DNA of 62,195 bases, taken from the NCBI RefSeq assembly GCF_000308455.1, contig NZ_BAFP01000115.1:1-62195 (forward strand), read 5' to 3'. Shown here piece by piece: positions 30,074 to 39,378 of this stretch. Source of the DNA: Nocardia abscessus NBRC 100374. Its GTDB lineage: Bacteria; Actinomycetota; Actinomycetes; Mycobacteriales; Mycobacteriaceae. The first letter of the stretch is position 1. Every line of letters starts with the position of its first letter. The translations under genes and the position numbers were made by a program. The notes under the pieces were generated by a model. That model saw nothing but the letters and a program-made list of their open reading frames with translations. It was not told where the DNA came from and searched no databases.

Positions 30074-30544
30074 ATGGCTGACGAAGTGTTCGAGGTAGTG
30101 CCGGTCGCGCACGTCGTAGGTGGCCGACGTGAACCGACCGATGATCACTGGGGCGGCACCGAGGCGATCATTCGCGTCGACGACCCCAGGTTCACCGAAG
30201 AGTCGGTACAGGGGTTGGAAGAGTTCAGCCACCTGGAGATCCTGTTCCGGTTCCATCTGACCGACCCGACAGACCTGCACTTCGGTGCGCGTAGCGCACG
30301 CGACAATCCGGAATGGCCAAAAGTCGGCATCTTCGGGCACCGGAACATGCGGCGCATCAACTGGCTCGGCGTCTCGCGCTGTCGCCTGCTCCGAGTGGAC
30401 GGTCTGGACCTGCATGTCGCCGAGCTGGACGCCGTCGACGGCACGCCCGTGCTGGACATCAAACCCTGGTTCGCGGAGTTCGGCCCTCGCGGAGAAGTCC
30501 GGCAAGCTGCGTGGTCCACTGAAATGCTCAAAGACTACTTCTAG
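30074..30544 (+). CDS. TrmO/TsaA-family SAM-dependent methyltransferase-like protein
   Basis: 156 residues of the TsaA/TrmO beta-barrel family. Diagnostic segments are EFSHLEILFRFHLTD, ARSARDNPEWPKVGIFGHRNMRR and ELDAVDGTPVLDIKPWFAEF. TrmO N6-methylates t6A37 in some tRNAs with SAM; this version is short and may act on another substrate. It follows the XRE regulator by 12 bp, so the two form an operon. Confidence 0.85.
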   Translation: MADEVFEVVPVAHVVGGRREPTDDHWGGTEAIIRVDDPRFTEESVQGLEEFSHLEILFRFHLTDPTDLHFGARSARDNPEWPKVGIFGHRNMRRINWLGVSRCRLLRVDGLDLHVAELDAVDGTPVLDIKPWFAEFGPRGEVRQAAWSTEMLKDYF

Positions 30545-30758
30545 GGCTTAGGTAGAAAGCCGCCAGCTTGGCAGAGGTGCAAGACCGACAGCCCGCCGGA
30601 CACGAGGTGGTGGGCATCCGCACGGGGTGGTGGGCGGAGGTAGCAGATGAGCGTGTGGCCGGCGAGCGTGCCGTGCGTTCATATCGCCGTAAACCGTTGT
30701 GCCAGGTGTGACCACGTGATTAGCGTGGCCTTGCGCACGCGTCGGGGGGTTATGAGGT

Positions 30759-33700
30759 GTGAAGATCGGCGTCGCCTTTATCACGGCCGAAATCAAGCTG
30801 ATGCAACGCAAATTGGTCACCATCCCCGCTGGCCACCCCGCGCGGGCAGTGTGCCTGTTCCGCCTCGGGGACGCTTTTCATCGTCGGTTCAAGGAGACCG
30901 GGGCGATCGCCGATCTGGACGAGGCCATCGTCTCCCTCCGGGAGACCGTGGAGGTGATCCCTACCGGTCACCCGAACCTCGCCGTCGCGCTCACCGAATT
31001 GGCCGGCGGACACTGGATCCGGTTCCAGCAGACGGAGGATTCGGCCGACCTGAACGAGGCGATGCGGACCACTCGACGCGCGGTGGACGCCACGCCCCAT
31101 GATCACCCCGACATGGCCTCCCTGCTGGGTTTCATCGGGGCGTGTCTGAAGATTCGGTTCGAGCGCACGGGCGCACTGACCGATCTGGACGAGATGGTCG
31201 AAATGCTTCGGAGGGTGGTCGCGGCCACGTCCACCGATCACCCTGAGCGGGCCGGAAGGATCAGCGCGCTGAGCCGCGCTCTGCGGCAGCAGTTCACGGT
31301 GACGATGGCGCTGCCCCATCTCGAGGAGGCGATCCAGGTCGGCCGACAGGCGGTAGCCGCCACGGACCCGGACCACCCCGAGCATGCCCGCATGCTGTCC
31401 GATCTCGGGGTCTCCTTACGGGTGAGGGCTGAGCGGACCGGTGCGCGGGCCGACCTGGACGAGGCGATTCGACTGGGTCGGCAGGCGGTAGCCGAAACAC
31501 CCCCCGACGACCCCAAGCGCGGCGACCACATGACCAGCCTCGGCCGAGCCCTGGTGGACCGGTTCGCGTGGGCGGGACTACCGGACGATCTGAATGAAGC
31601 GATCGAAATCGGTCGACGAGCGGTAGCGGCCACAGCCTCGGATCACCCCGAGCGTGCCGCAAGTATGTCCATTCTCGGAGCGGCCCTACGGTTCCGGTTC
31701 GGGCGAACAGGCGCCCCGGCCGATCTGGACGAGGCCGTCACTGCTCTGCGGAAGGCCGTGGAACTAGCCGATGACACCGTGCGTCCTGTGTCGCTGTCCG
31801 ATCTCGAGACAGCCCTTATGAACCGTTTCGAAAGGACCGGGGCGCAGACCGACCTGGACGAAGCGATTCGAATCGGACGGCAGGCGGTGGCAGCCGGCTC
31901 CGACCGCTTCGACCTGGGCAACATCCTGTCCAGTCACGGGGTCGCGCTACTGAGGCGGTTCGAGCGGACCGGCGAAATGAGCGATCTGAACGAGGCTGTC
32001 GCCACCCTACGGAAAGCCGTGGACCTCTCGACCCCCGATCATCCCGACCTGGCGAGCACACTGACCAACCTGGCGGTCACCTTGCAGAAGCGGTTCGAGC
32101 GGACCGGCCGGCTGCCCGATCTGGACGAGGCGATCGAATTCGGCCGACAGGCGGTGGCAGCCGTGCCCACCGGCCACCCAGACCGGGCCAGCACACTGTC
32201 CAATCTCGTTACCTGCCTGGTGAGCCGATTTCAGCGGACAGGCGAAATGGCCGACTTGGACGAGGCGATCCGAATCGGTCGAGAGTCGGTCGCTGCCACG
32301 CCCACCGACCACCCCGGACTGGCCGTCACCCGGTCCAATCTCGCCACCTGCCTGGTGAGCCGGTTCCAACGAACGGGAATGACGACGGACCTCGACGAGG
32401 CGATCGTCAACCTCCGGAAAGCGGTGGACGTCTTTCCTCCAGACCATCCCGGTCTTGTCACGATGCTGTCCAATCTCGGTGTCGCATTGTGGAAGCGGTT
32501 CGATCGGACGGGAGCGCCGGTAGATCTGGACGAGGCGATCCGCATGAATCGACTCGCGGTGGCAGCCACACCGGCCGATCACCCCCTCCGCGCCCGTTGC
32601 TTGTTCAATCTCGTTTCCCCCCTTCGGATTCGGTTCCAGTGGACGGGAGCGAATGACGACCTGGACGAGGCGATCCGAACGGGACGGCAGGCGATCGCGG
32701 CCACGCCCACAGACCATCCCGACCTTCCCACCATACTCACCGAACTCGCGGCCGCCCTGATGAGCCGGTTCGAGCGGACGGGGATGATCGCCGCTCTGGA
32801 CGAAGCCATCGCCACGCTCAGGGAATCCTTGGACATCGTCCCACCCGACCACCCCGCTCGCGCCGGGATGCTGTCGGATCTCGGTGCCGCCCTCTGGAGG
32901 CGGTCCGAACAGATCGGGTCGGCGGCTGATCTGGACCAGGCGATCCCAATGGGCCGGGAGGCGGTCGCGGCCACGCCCGCAGATCATCCCGAACTTGCCG
33001 ACCGACTGACCAATCTCGCAGTCCCGCTGCATATCCGGTTCGAGCGGACGGGGACGACAGACGATCTGGACGAGGCGATCCGGATCGGTCGGCAGGCAGT
33101 CGCGGCCATGCCGGCCGACCACCCAGGCCACGCCGTCACGCAGATCAACCTCGCCGAAGCTCTGCGGGCACAATACGAGCTGACCGGCACGCCAACTGAT
33201 CGAGAGGAGGCCACGACTGCCCTGCAGCACGCCGCGGAGCTGGCCACAGCGGCACCGTCGATCCGCATTCGCGCAGCTCGTACCGCCGCCGAACTCGCCG
33301 CGACGGCACAACCGGGCCGGGCGGCGGAGCTGCTGCGGGGGGCGATCCGATTGTTGCCCGAAGTCGCGCCACGCGAGTTGGCCCGCCCGGATCAACAGCA
33401 TGCTCTGGGCGAGTACGCCGGAATCGCCTCCGACGCGGCGGCACTGGTGCTGGAAGATCCGTCCACACCGCCGGGCGAGCGGCCCATCCTGGCGCTGCAA
33501 CTACTGGAGGCGGGGCGGGCAGTGCTGTTGAGCCAAGCATTGCAGGTCCGCAGCGACATAACCGATCTCGCGGAGCAGCATCCGGATCTGGCCTCCGACT
33601 TCGTCCGATTGCGGAACCTTCTCGACCGGACGCCCGATGCCGCCGCTGTGCCGGACACGGCGGCCGACCCGGTAGCGGACCGGGCGCGATCGGCACGGGA

Positions 33701-34955
33701 GTTGAACGATGTGCTGGCGCGGATCCGTGCGCACCGCGGATTCGAATCCTTCGCCCTGCCGCCGTCGCCCGAAGAACTCATCGCTCGAGCCGACCAAGGC
33801 CCGGTGGTGGTGTTCAACATCAGCCGATATCGCAGCGATGCGTTGCTGCTCACCCCGGACGGTGCAACCTGCCTGCCGCTGCCCGGCCTGCGGCTCCAGA
33901 CCGTGATCGACCAGGTTCTCGCCTTCCACGAAGCCTTACAGATCGCTGGTCACGGCCCCACCGGGCGGCAGCGGCAAGTCGCCCAACGACAGCTCAGCGG
34001 GATCCTGGAATGGCTGTGGGACAACGCCGCGGGCCCCGTCCTGGAGGCCTTGGGCTACCCGGAGAGGTCTGCTCCGAACCGGCCGGGCCCGCGAGTGTGG
34101 TGGATCCCCGGCGGCCTGCTGGGTCTATTGCCCATCCACGCCGCGGGCTATCACAGCACACCGCCCGATCCCGCCGGTCGGGCCGTGATGGACCGGGTTG
34201 TCTCCTCCTACACCCCCACCGTCGCCGCCTTGCGCCACGCGCGCCTGCGCTCAGCGAACGCCGAGCCACCTACACGCAGTCCCGCACTCGTCCTCGGAAT
34301 GCCGACCACCCCGGGCGTCGCGGGGCGCCTGCACCACGTACCCGATGAGGTCCGCACGGTCGCTGCCCACCTGTCGCCCGTGGTGACGCTCACCGAGCCC
34401 GACGCCGAGATCGACCTTCCTTTCGACGGCTCCGAGACCACGGCACCACCTGGCTCCACGACAACCCTTCCGACCAGGGAAAATGTCCTGAATCACTTGG
34501 CCGACTGCGCCATCGCGCACTTCGCCTGCCACGGCGCCACCGATCCGGCCGACCCGTCCCGCAGCCACCTGCTGTTGCACGACCACGACACGAACCCGCT
34601 CACCGTCGCCGCGCTCGCCCCGATTCACCTCGAGCACGCACGACTGGCTTACCTCTCGGCCTGCGAAACCGCACTCACCGCCAACACCGAACTCCTCGAC
34701 GAAGCCATCCATCTCACCTCGGCTTTCCAACTCGCGGGATACCCCCACGTCATCGGCACGCTGTGGACCGTCGACGACGAGATCGCCGTCCGAATCGCCG
34801 ACGCGTTCTACTCCGCCCTGGGCGCCACGAATCACGGCGGTGCGCCCGACGTGAATCACGCCGCACACGCACTGCACTACGCCATCCGCGATGTGCGCGA
34901 CGCGCTTCCCGCCACCCCTTCGCTCTGGGCGACCTACCTGCACGCCGGGGCGTGA
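30759..34955 (+). CDS. TPR-repeat CHAT-domain protease
   Basis: 1398 residues from a GTG (GAGG upstream). Residues ~40-870 hold about 18 tandem 45-residue helical repeats built on DLDEAIRIGRQAVAATP and then DHPxxAxxLxNLxxxLxxRFERTG. After a linker, residues ~1000-1398 are a CHAT (caspase-like) domain with catalytic His1258 in HFACHG and Cys1302 in LSACETAL; both are intact. TPR-CHAT proteins include the Craspase subunit and proteases that activate gasdermins. The repeat array is expected to sense or bind a partner and the CHAT domain to cut it. No gasdermin or CRISPR gene is nearby. Not secreted. Confidence 0.92.
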   Translation: MKIGVAFITAEIKLMQRKLVTIPAGHPARAVCLFRLGDAFHRRFKETGAIADLDEAIVSLRETVEVIPTGHPNLAVALTELAGGHWIRFQQTEDSADLNEAMRTTRRAVDATPHDHPDMASLLGFIGACLKIRFERTGALTDLDEMVEMLRRVVAATSTDHPERAGRISALSRALRQQFTVTMALPHLEEAIQVGRQAVAATDPDHPEHARMLSDLGVSLRVRAERTGARADLDEAIRLGRQAVAETPPDDPKRGDHMTSLGRALVDRFAWAGLPDDLNEAIEIGRRAVAATASDHPERAASMSILGAALRFRFGRTGAPADLDEAVTALRKAVELADDTVRPVSLSDLETALMNRFERTGAQTDLDEAIRIGRQAVAAGSDRFDLGNILSSHGVALLRRFERTGEMSDLNEAVATLRKAVDLSTPDHPDLASTLTNLAVTLQKRFERTGRLPDLDEAIEFGRQAVAAVPTGHPDRASTLSNLVTCLVSRFQRTGEMADLDEAIRIGRESVAATPTDHPGLAVTRSNLATCLVSRFQRTGMTTDLDEAIVNLRKAVDVFPPDHPGLVTMLSNLGVALWKRFDRTGAPVDLDEAIRMNRLAVAATPADHPLRARCLFNLVSPLRIRFQWTGANDDLDEAIRTGRQAIAATPTDHPDLPTILTELAAALMSRFERTGMIAALDEAIATLRESLDIVPPDHPARAGMLSDLGAALWRRSEQIGSAADLDQAIPMGREAVAATPADHPELADRLTNLAVPLHIRFERTGTTDDLDEAIRIGRQAVAAMPADHPGHAVTQINLAEALRAQYELTGTPTDREEATTALQHAAELATAAPSIRIRAARTAAELAATAQPGRAAELLRGAIRLLPEVAPRELARPDQQHALGEYAGIASDAAALVLEDPSTPPGERPILALQLLEAGRAVLLSQALQVRSDITDLAEQHPDLASDFVRLRNLLDRTPDAAAVPDTAADPVADRARSARELNDVLARIRAHRGFESFALPPSPEELIARADQGPVVVFNISRYRSDALLLTPDGATCLPLPGLRLQTVIDQVLAFHEALQIAGHGPTGRQRQVAQRQLSGILEWLWDNAAGPVLEALGYPERSAPNRPGPRVWWIPGGLLGLLPIHAAGYHSTPPDPAGRAVMDRVVSSYTPTVAALRHARLRSANAEPPTRSPALVLGMPTTPGVAGRLHHVPDEVRTVAAHLSPVVTLTEPDAEIDLPFDGSETTAPPGSTTTLPTRENVLNHLADCAIAHFACHGATDPADPSRSHLLLHDHDTNPLTVAALAPIHLEHARLAYLSACETALTANTELLDEAIHLTSAFQLAGYPHVIGTLWTVDDEIAVRIADAFYSALGATNHGGAPDVNHAAHALHYAIRDVRDALPATPSLWATYLHAGA
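30879..33240 (+). repeat. 135-bp in-frame tandem repeats in the TPR-CHAT gene
   Basis: About 18 units of 45 codons, each with a GATCTGGACGAGGCGATCCG-like core. The units are diverged, but a core is kept at the DNA level (CTGGACGAGGCGATC occurs many times). Such arrays can change copy number by recombination. Confidence 0.75.
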
Positions 34956-35070
34956 GACGGACGACAGGATGCCTCCCCGTCGCCCGGCGGAGGTACCGCT
35001 GAACGCGTGTCAGCGGCAACGCCACCAGCAGCGGGCTCTGGTCGACGCCCCATCTGGCCGATCCGCGTTC

Positions 35071-36960
35071 TCAGCACTTGGGTTTGACGGGAGTGCACAA
35101 GGGCAGCAGATTCAGCCGGGCCGGAGTCTCCGTGACGGTCGGGGGTGGGGACACGACCTCGGTTGCGGACACGGGGGCTTGTGGCTGCTGCACGGCGCCG
35201 CCCGTGGGGGTCGAGCAGGAGGCGGCCAAAATCCAGATCGTGCCGATGACCAACGCGATAAGCGCCACCGCCGCGATCTGTTGCGAGCGATGCCCACGCG
35301 GCTGCGGCTTCTCGGCCGCGCGGCCGGAAGTTCGCGCAGGCAAGGCGGTTATGCGCCGGAGATCCGCGATTCGTGGACGGCGCTCGATGACAGCGGTCGG
35401 CGTGGATCGGCGCAGTGGCTGAGGTTCGGGACTGGGCGTGGACCACGATGCCGGTCGGCTCGGCGGGGATGCGGGCGCGGGCCGCGGGCGCAGTGGTCGA
35501 TCGGGGGCGGATTCGATCCACGACGACCAGTTGTCCGTGAACGACGGTCCGTGCGCTGAGTCCGCCACCGGATCCGGCGTGGCTGCGAGCCGTCCCTCGG
35601 CGCGAGGCGGCTTCGAGGCCCGTTCCGCGGCAGCATCCTTTGGCTCGTCCGCCGACTCACGCGACTGCGCATACGCCGGAGCGGGCGGCGTGTGGTGCGT
35701 TTCTTCGCGACCGTCCTGATCGGGATGGACTGTCGCACTGGACGACGCGGGCTCGAATGCCGCGGGCTCCGGCGCGAGGAATTCCGGTGCGAACGGGTCC
35801 GGCTCGGCAGGTCGCGTCGGCACCACCCTCGCAGCGGGCGCATCCTGCGCAGGATGTGACTCGGAGGCGTACACCACTCGGATGTCGTCTGATACATCCA
35901 CGTATTCGAGCGGCTGCTGAACCGTCGACGAGAACGCGTCCGCTTGCTGTCCGCTCTCCGCATCGGATTGCATCGACGGTCCGGGCTGCGATACCTCGGA
36001 TTCCGAAATATCGGGTTCCGAAGCGTCAGGTTCCGCGGCGTCGGTTCGCGTCCGCGCTGGTATCGCGGACAGCGGCGGGGTCGACCGATCCGATTCCGGC
36101 GCGTGCTTACTTACCTCGACCGGTCCGTCATCCATCTCAGCGCTTCGCATCGAGCTCGATGCGGTCAGTTGCGCCGCAACGGGAACCACGTCCGACGGCG
36201 GCGAGTCCGAGCCTTCCGAGCTGTCATCGGTTTCCGAGATCTCGGCTGCGGTAGCTCTGCCGTCAACTGGGCGCGTCTTGCGCGTCACGCTTTCCAGCGC
36301 CGCCAGCGTCCCGGCCCGCAACTTCTGCTCCGGCGGGAAACCGTCCGCGACCAAGTCGTCGATGGTGACCTGGTCGCCCAGGTTCAGATCGGTGAGCAGG
36401 GCGTGGGTGCGTTCGGCGGTCCAGATGAGTTTGCGGCTCGCGGTGCGGTGGAACCACGCGCGAAGGTCGACGGGCGTCGTTCCGAGGACCACTGCGCAAC
36501 CGCGCCGACGTGATTCGACGTTCAGCGTGAGGTTCGAGTCCTTGGGCGGCACCACCACGATGAGGCCGTCCACGAAGGCTTCGGCATTGTGCTTGCGCAC
36601 CAGTGCCTTCAGGTTGAAGACGTTGCTCGTCACCTGGTCGAACGGGCTGCTGTCGTGGTCGCGCACGTGGATCGGGTCGCCCGCGAAGCCGGACAGCCGC
36701 CAGCGCCCGTTGGCCTGCACCGAGAGGACGCCCGTCGTGGCTTCCGGGACGGCGCCCTTCACCTCGATCACGACCGCCGCCCTGGGCGTGATGACCACCA
36801 GATCGGCTTCCTGTGTCTCGTCCTCGCGGTCGCGATCGGGTAGGTAACACCCCGAGATCGCCAGCCCCACAATGACGTACTGGCCGGTCCAGGTCCGCAT
36901 CCAGTTGAGCACACGCTGCTCGGATTGCGGCGCCGTCGTTCGTTCGTTGATGACCAACAT
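35071..36960 (-). CDS. NERD-type nuclease-related domain protein with C-terminal membrane anchor
   Basis: 629 residues from the ATG at 36960 (GGAGG 6 nt upstream). Residues ~1-240 are NERD-like, with D53 and E66-V-K68 (EADLVVITP ... VVIEVKG), a PD-(D/E)XK-type site. Residues ~240-550 are a low-complexity Pro/Ser/Glu/Asp-rich linker. One hydrophobic span (IAAVALIALVIGTIWILAA, ~555-578) follows, then a ~50-residue tail with two cysteines (PLCTP and the C-terminal KC). The nuclease-like domain would face the cytosol. It converges on the TPR-CHAT gene, 115 bp apart. The function is unknown. Confidence 0.78.
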   Translation of the reverse strand: MLVINERTTAPQSEQRVLNWMRTWTGQYVIVGLAISGCYLPDRDREDETQEADLVVITPRAAVVIEVKGAVPEATTGVLSVQANGRWRLSGFAGDPIHVRDHDSSPFDQVTSNVFNLKALVRKHNAEAFVDGLIVVVPPKDSNLTLNVESRRRGCAVVLGTTPVDLRAWFHRTASRKLIWTAERTHALLTDLNLGDQVTIDDLVADGFPPEQKLRAGTLAALESVTRKTRPVDGRATAAEISETDDSSEGSDSPPSDVVPVAAQLTASSSMRSAEMDDGPVEVSKHAPESDRSTPPLSAIPARTRTDAAEPDASEPDISESEVSQPGPSMQSDAESGQQADAFSSTVQQPLEYVDVSDDIRVVYASESHPAQDAPAARVVPTRPAEPDPFAPEFLAPEPAAFEPASSSATVHPDQDGREETHHTPPAPAYAQSRESADEPKDAAAERASKPPRAEGRLAATPDPVADSAHGPSFTDNWSSWIESAPDRPLRPRPAPASPPSRPASWSTPSPEPQPLRRSTPTAVIERRPRIADLRRITALPARTSGRAAEKPQPRGHRSQQIAAVALIALVIGTIWILAASCSTPTGGAVQQPQAPVSATEVVSPPPTVTETPARLNLLPLCTPVKPKC

Positions 36961-37145
36961 CGGCGGCCTCCATCGTCGTCCCACGCCATGGACCCCACAA
37001 CGGTAAGCGCCGGGATATCCGGCACAAAATCGAAAGGCACTGGAGGAGCACGGTATTGGCAGCACAAGGGCATACGGAGTACGGCGTGTGGGCAGCGCCA
37101 CAGTGGGGACGTGCGACGCGGGAACTCGTCAACCCCGCAGTCTCG

Positions 37146-37784
37146 TCAACCTCGCAGCGCCGAGGCCAAGGCCGGATCGACGGAGAAGGCTATGGCGATC
37201 AGTGACTCGACCAGCAGGTCGACGAGTTGTTCGCGGGAGACGGGTTCGGAACGCAGCCACGTCAGGGTGGATTCCTCGACGAACGCGATCCAGCCGCGCA
37301 TGGCGAGCATGAGGCGGGGATGGTCGGACTCGGAGACCGGCACGGGCGTCTCGGCGAGGATGATCCCGATGATGGCGTCGCGAGTCTGGTCGACCAAGGG
37401 GGCCAGGTCGGGGCTGACGCTGGTCGGGCCGCGAAGGAGCGCGAGGTAAGAGGTGCGGTTCTCGGTGACGTACTCGATGTAGCGCTCGATCGAGTCGCGC
37501 AGCATTTCGAAGATGCCGAGCGAGCGGTCCGGGACGACGCGCTCGAGCAGTTCGGCGTTGGCGTGTCGAACGATCGCCAGCTGGAAATCCTGCTTGGTCG
37601 GGAAGTAGTGGAACAGCAGGCCGCGGGAGATACCGGCCTGGGCGGCGATCTCGCTGACGGAGATGTCCTCGATGGAGCGTTCGCCGAGCATTTTGGCGCC
37701 CAAGGTGATCAGCTGCTCGCGGCGCTCGTCGGGGCTGAGCCGCGTGCGCTTGGGGGCGTCTGCTCGGGTTCTGGTCACCAGCAC
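37146..37784 (-). CDS. TetR-family regulator
   Basis: 212 residues with a complete N-terminal HTH (DISVSEIAAQAGISRGLLFHYFPTKQDF in adjoining runs, residues ~40-67) and a helical ligand domain. It is divergent from the monooxygenase operon, and the 64-bp gap holds an inverted repeat over a -10 box, so it probably represses both directions. In M. tuberculosis the similar mymA operon is controlled by the AraC-type VirS, so the regulator has been exchanged. Confidence 0.9.
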   Translation of the reverse strand: MLVTRTRADAPKRTRLSPDERREQLITLGAKMLGERSIEDISVSEIAAQAGISRGLLFHYFPTKQDFQLAIVRHANAELLERVVPDRSLGIFEMLRDSIERYIEYVTENRTSYLALLRGPTSVSPDLAPLVDQTRDAIIGIILAETPVPVSESDHPRLMLAMRGWIAFVEESTLTWLRSEPVSREQLVDLLVESLIAIAFSVDPALASALRG

Positions 37785-37799
37785 ATCCTACTGAACGGA

Positions 37800-37818
37800 A
37801 GTCAATATACTGTTGACT
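37800..37818. promoter_or_regulatory. likely TetR operator over a -10 box
   Basis: AGTCAA-(7 nt)-TTGACT is an inverted repeat whose spacer contains TATACT (37806-37811), a good -10 element for the plus-strand operon with its ATG at 37849. A repressor bound here would block the promoter. Confidence 0.65.
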
Positions 37819-37848
37819 CGTGCTCAATAGCACCGTAGTCTCGATTAC

Positions 37849-39378
37849 ATGAGTCGCAAGGTTACAGACAAAGCTGTCGCCGCCCGACCCACGCGCCACG
37901 CCAGGACGATCATCATCGGCAGCGGGTTCGCGGGTTTGGGTCTGGCCATCCGGCTGACCCAGCAGGGTCGCAACGACTTCCTCGTGCTGGAGCGCGGCGG
38001 CGATGTCGGCGGCACCTGGCGCGACAACACCTACCCCGGCGCGGCCTGCGACGTCCCTTCGCACCTGTACTCGTACTCGTTCGCGCTGAACCCCGACTGG
38101 TCGCGGTCGTTCTCCCGGCAGGGCGAGATCCAGCAGTACATCCAGGACGTGTCCAAGCGCTACGACGTGCGCGACAAGCACATCTTCGACTGCGACGTGA
38201 CCAGCGCCCGCTGGAACAACGAGGTCTCCCGCTGGGAGATCGAGTCGACCAAGGGCAGCTTCACCGCCGACACGGTGGTGTCAGCGGTCGGCGCGCTGTG
38301 CGAGCCCGCGTTGCCGGACATCAAAGGCATCGGCGAGTTCGAAGGCGAGATCTTCCACTCCGCGCGCTGGAACCACGACGCCGACCTCACCGGCAAGCGG
38401 GTAGCCATCATCGGCACCGGCGCCTCGGCCATCCAGATCGTGCCCGCCATCGCGGCGCAGGTCGGTCACCTGGACGTCTACCAGCGCACCGCGCCGTGGC
38501 TGCTGCCGCGCCTGGACCGCCCGTACACGAAGGCCGAGCGACTCGCCTTCAAGTACGTGCCCGGCCTGCAGCGACTATCCCGCGCGGCCATCTACGCCGC
38601 GCGCGAGACCCAGGTGGTCGGCTTGGCCAAGGCTCCGGCCATGATGCAGCTGTTCGAGGCCATCGCGAAGGCCAAACTGCGCTACGAGATCCGCGATCCG
38701 CAGTTGCGCGCCAAGGTCACGCCGAACTTCCGGATCGGCTGCAAGCGCATGCTGATCTCCAACGACTACTACCCGGCGCTGTCGCGCCCCAACGTCGACG
38801 TGGTCACCGACGGCATCGCCGAGGTGCGCGCGAACTCGATCGTCACCGAGGACGGCACCGAGCGCGAGATCGATGCGCTGATCGTGGCGACCGGCTTCCA
38901 CGTCACCGACTCGCCGACCTACGACACGATCGCGGGCCGCGACGGCCGCACCCTGTCGGAGGTGTTCGACGAGATCGGCCAGCAGGGCTACAAGGGCGCC
39001 TCGATCGCCAACTTCCCCAATATGTTCTTCCTGTTGGGGCCGAACGTGGGCCTCGGGCACACCTCGATGGTGTACATGATCGAATCGCAGATCAATTACG
39101 TCGCCGACGCACTGGCTACCATCGACCGCCTCGACCTGCGTACCGTGGAAGTGCGCCGCGACGTGCAGGATGCCTACAACAAGCAGCTGCAGGCGAAGCT
39201 GGCCGGGAGCGTCTGGCTCACCGGCGGGTGCTCGAGCTGGTACCTGGACAAGCACGGCAACAACACCACGCTGTGGCCGGACTTCACTTTCGAATTCCGT
39301 AGGCTGACCAGAACTTTCGACGTGGCGGCGTACGAGATCTCCATTTCCCGAACCGATGTGAAAGCAGTGGCATCGTGA
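37849..39378 (+). CDS. FAD/NADPH Baeyer-Villiger-type monooxygenase, MymA/EthA-like
   Basis: 509 residues. An FAD-binding GSGFAG lies near residue 24 and an NADPH-binding GTGASA near residue 188. Between them is the Baeyer-Villiger fingerprint FEGEIFHSARW (F-x-G-x3-H-x3-W). These enzymes insert oxygen next to a carbonyl or oxidise heteroatoms. It heads a three-gene set with an SDR and a hydrolase, as in the mymA operon (Rv3083-Rv3085), which modifies envelope lipids. The SDR start overlaps its stop (GTGA). Confidence 0.92.
   Translation: MSRKVTDKAVAARPTRHARTIIIGSGFAGLGLAIRLTQQGRNDFLVLERGGDVGGTWRDNTYPGAACDVPSHLYSYSFALNPDWSRSFSRQGEIQQYIQDVSKRYDVRDKHIFDCDVTSARWNNEVSRWEIESTKGSFTADTVVSAVGALCEPALPDIKGIGEFEGEIFHSARWNHDADLTGKRVAIIGTGASAIQIVPAIAAQVGHLDVYQRTAPWLLPRLDRPYTKAERLAFKYVPGLQRLSRAAIYAARETQVVGLAKAPAMMQLFEAIAKAKLRYEIRDPQLRAKVTPNFRIGCKRMLISNDYYPALSRPNVDVVTDGIAEVRANSIVTEDGTEREIDALIVATGFHVTDSPTYDTIAGRDGRTLSEVFDEIGQQGYKGASIANFPNMFFLLGPNVGLGHTSMVYMIESQINYVADALATIDRLDLRTVEVRRDVQDAYNKQLQAKLAGSVWLTGGCSSWYLDKHGNNTTLWPDFTFEFRRLTRTFDVAAYEISISRTDVKAVAS

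Noticed and set aside
30759..34955. TPR-CHAT as part of a type III-E CRISPR system
   Set aside because: No gRAMP/Cas7-11 gene and no CRISPR array in the window.
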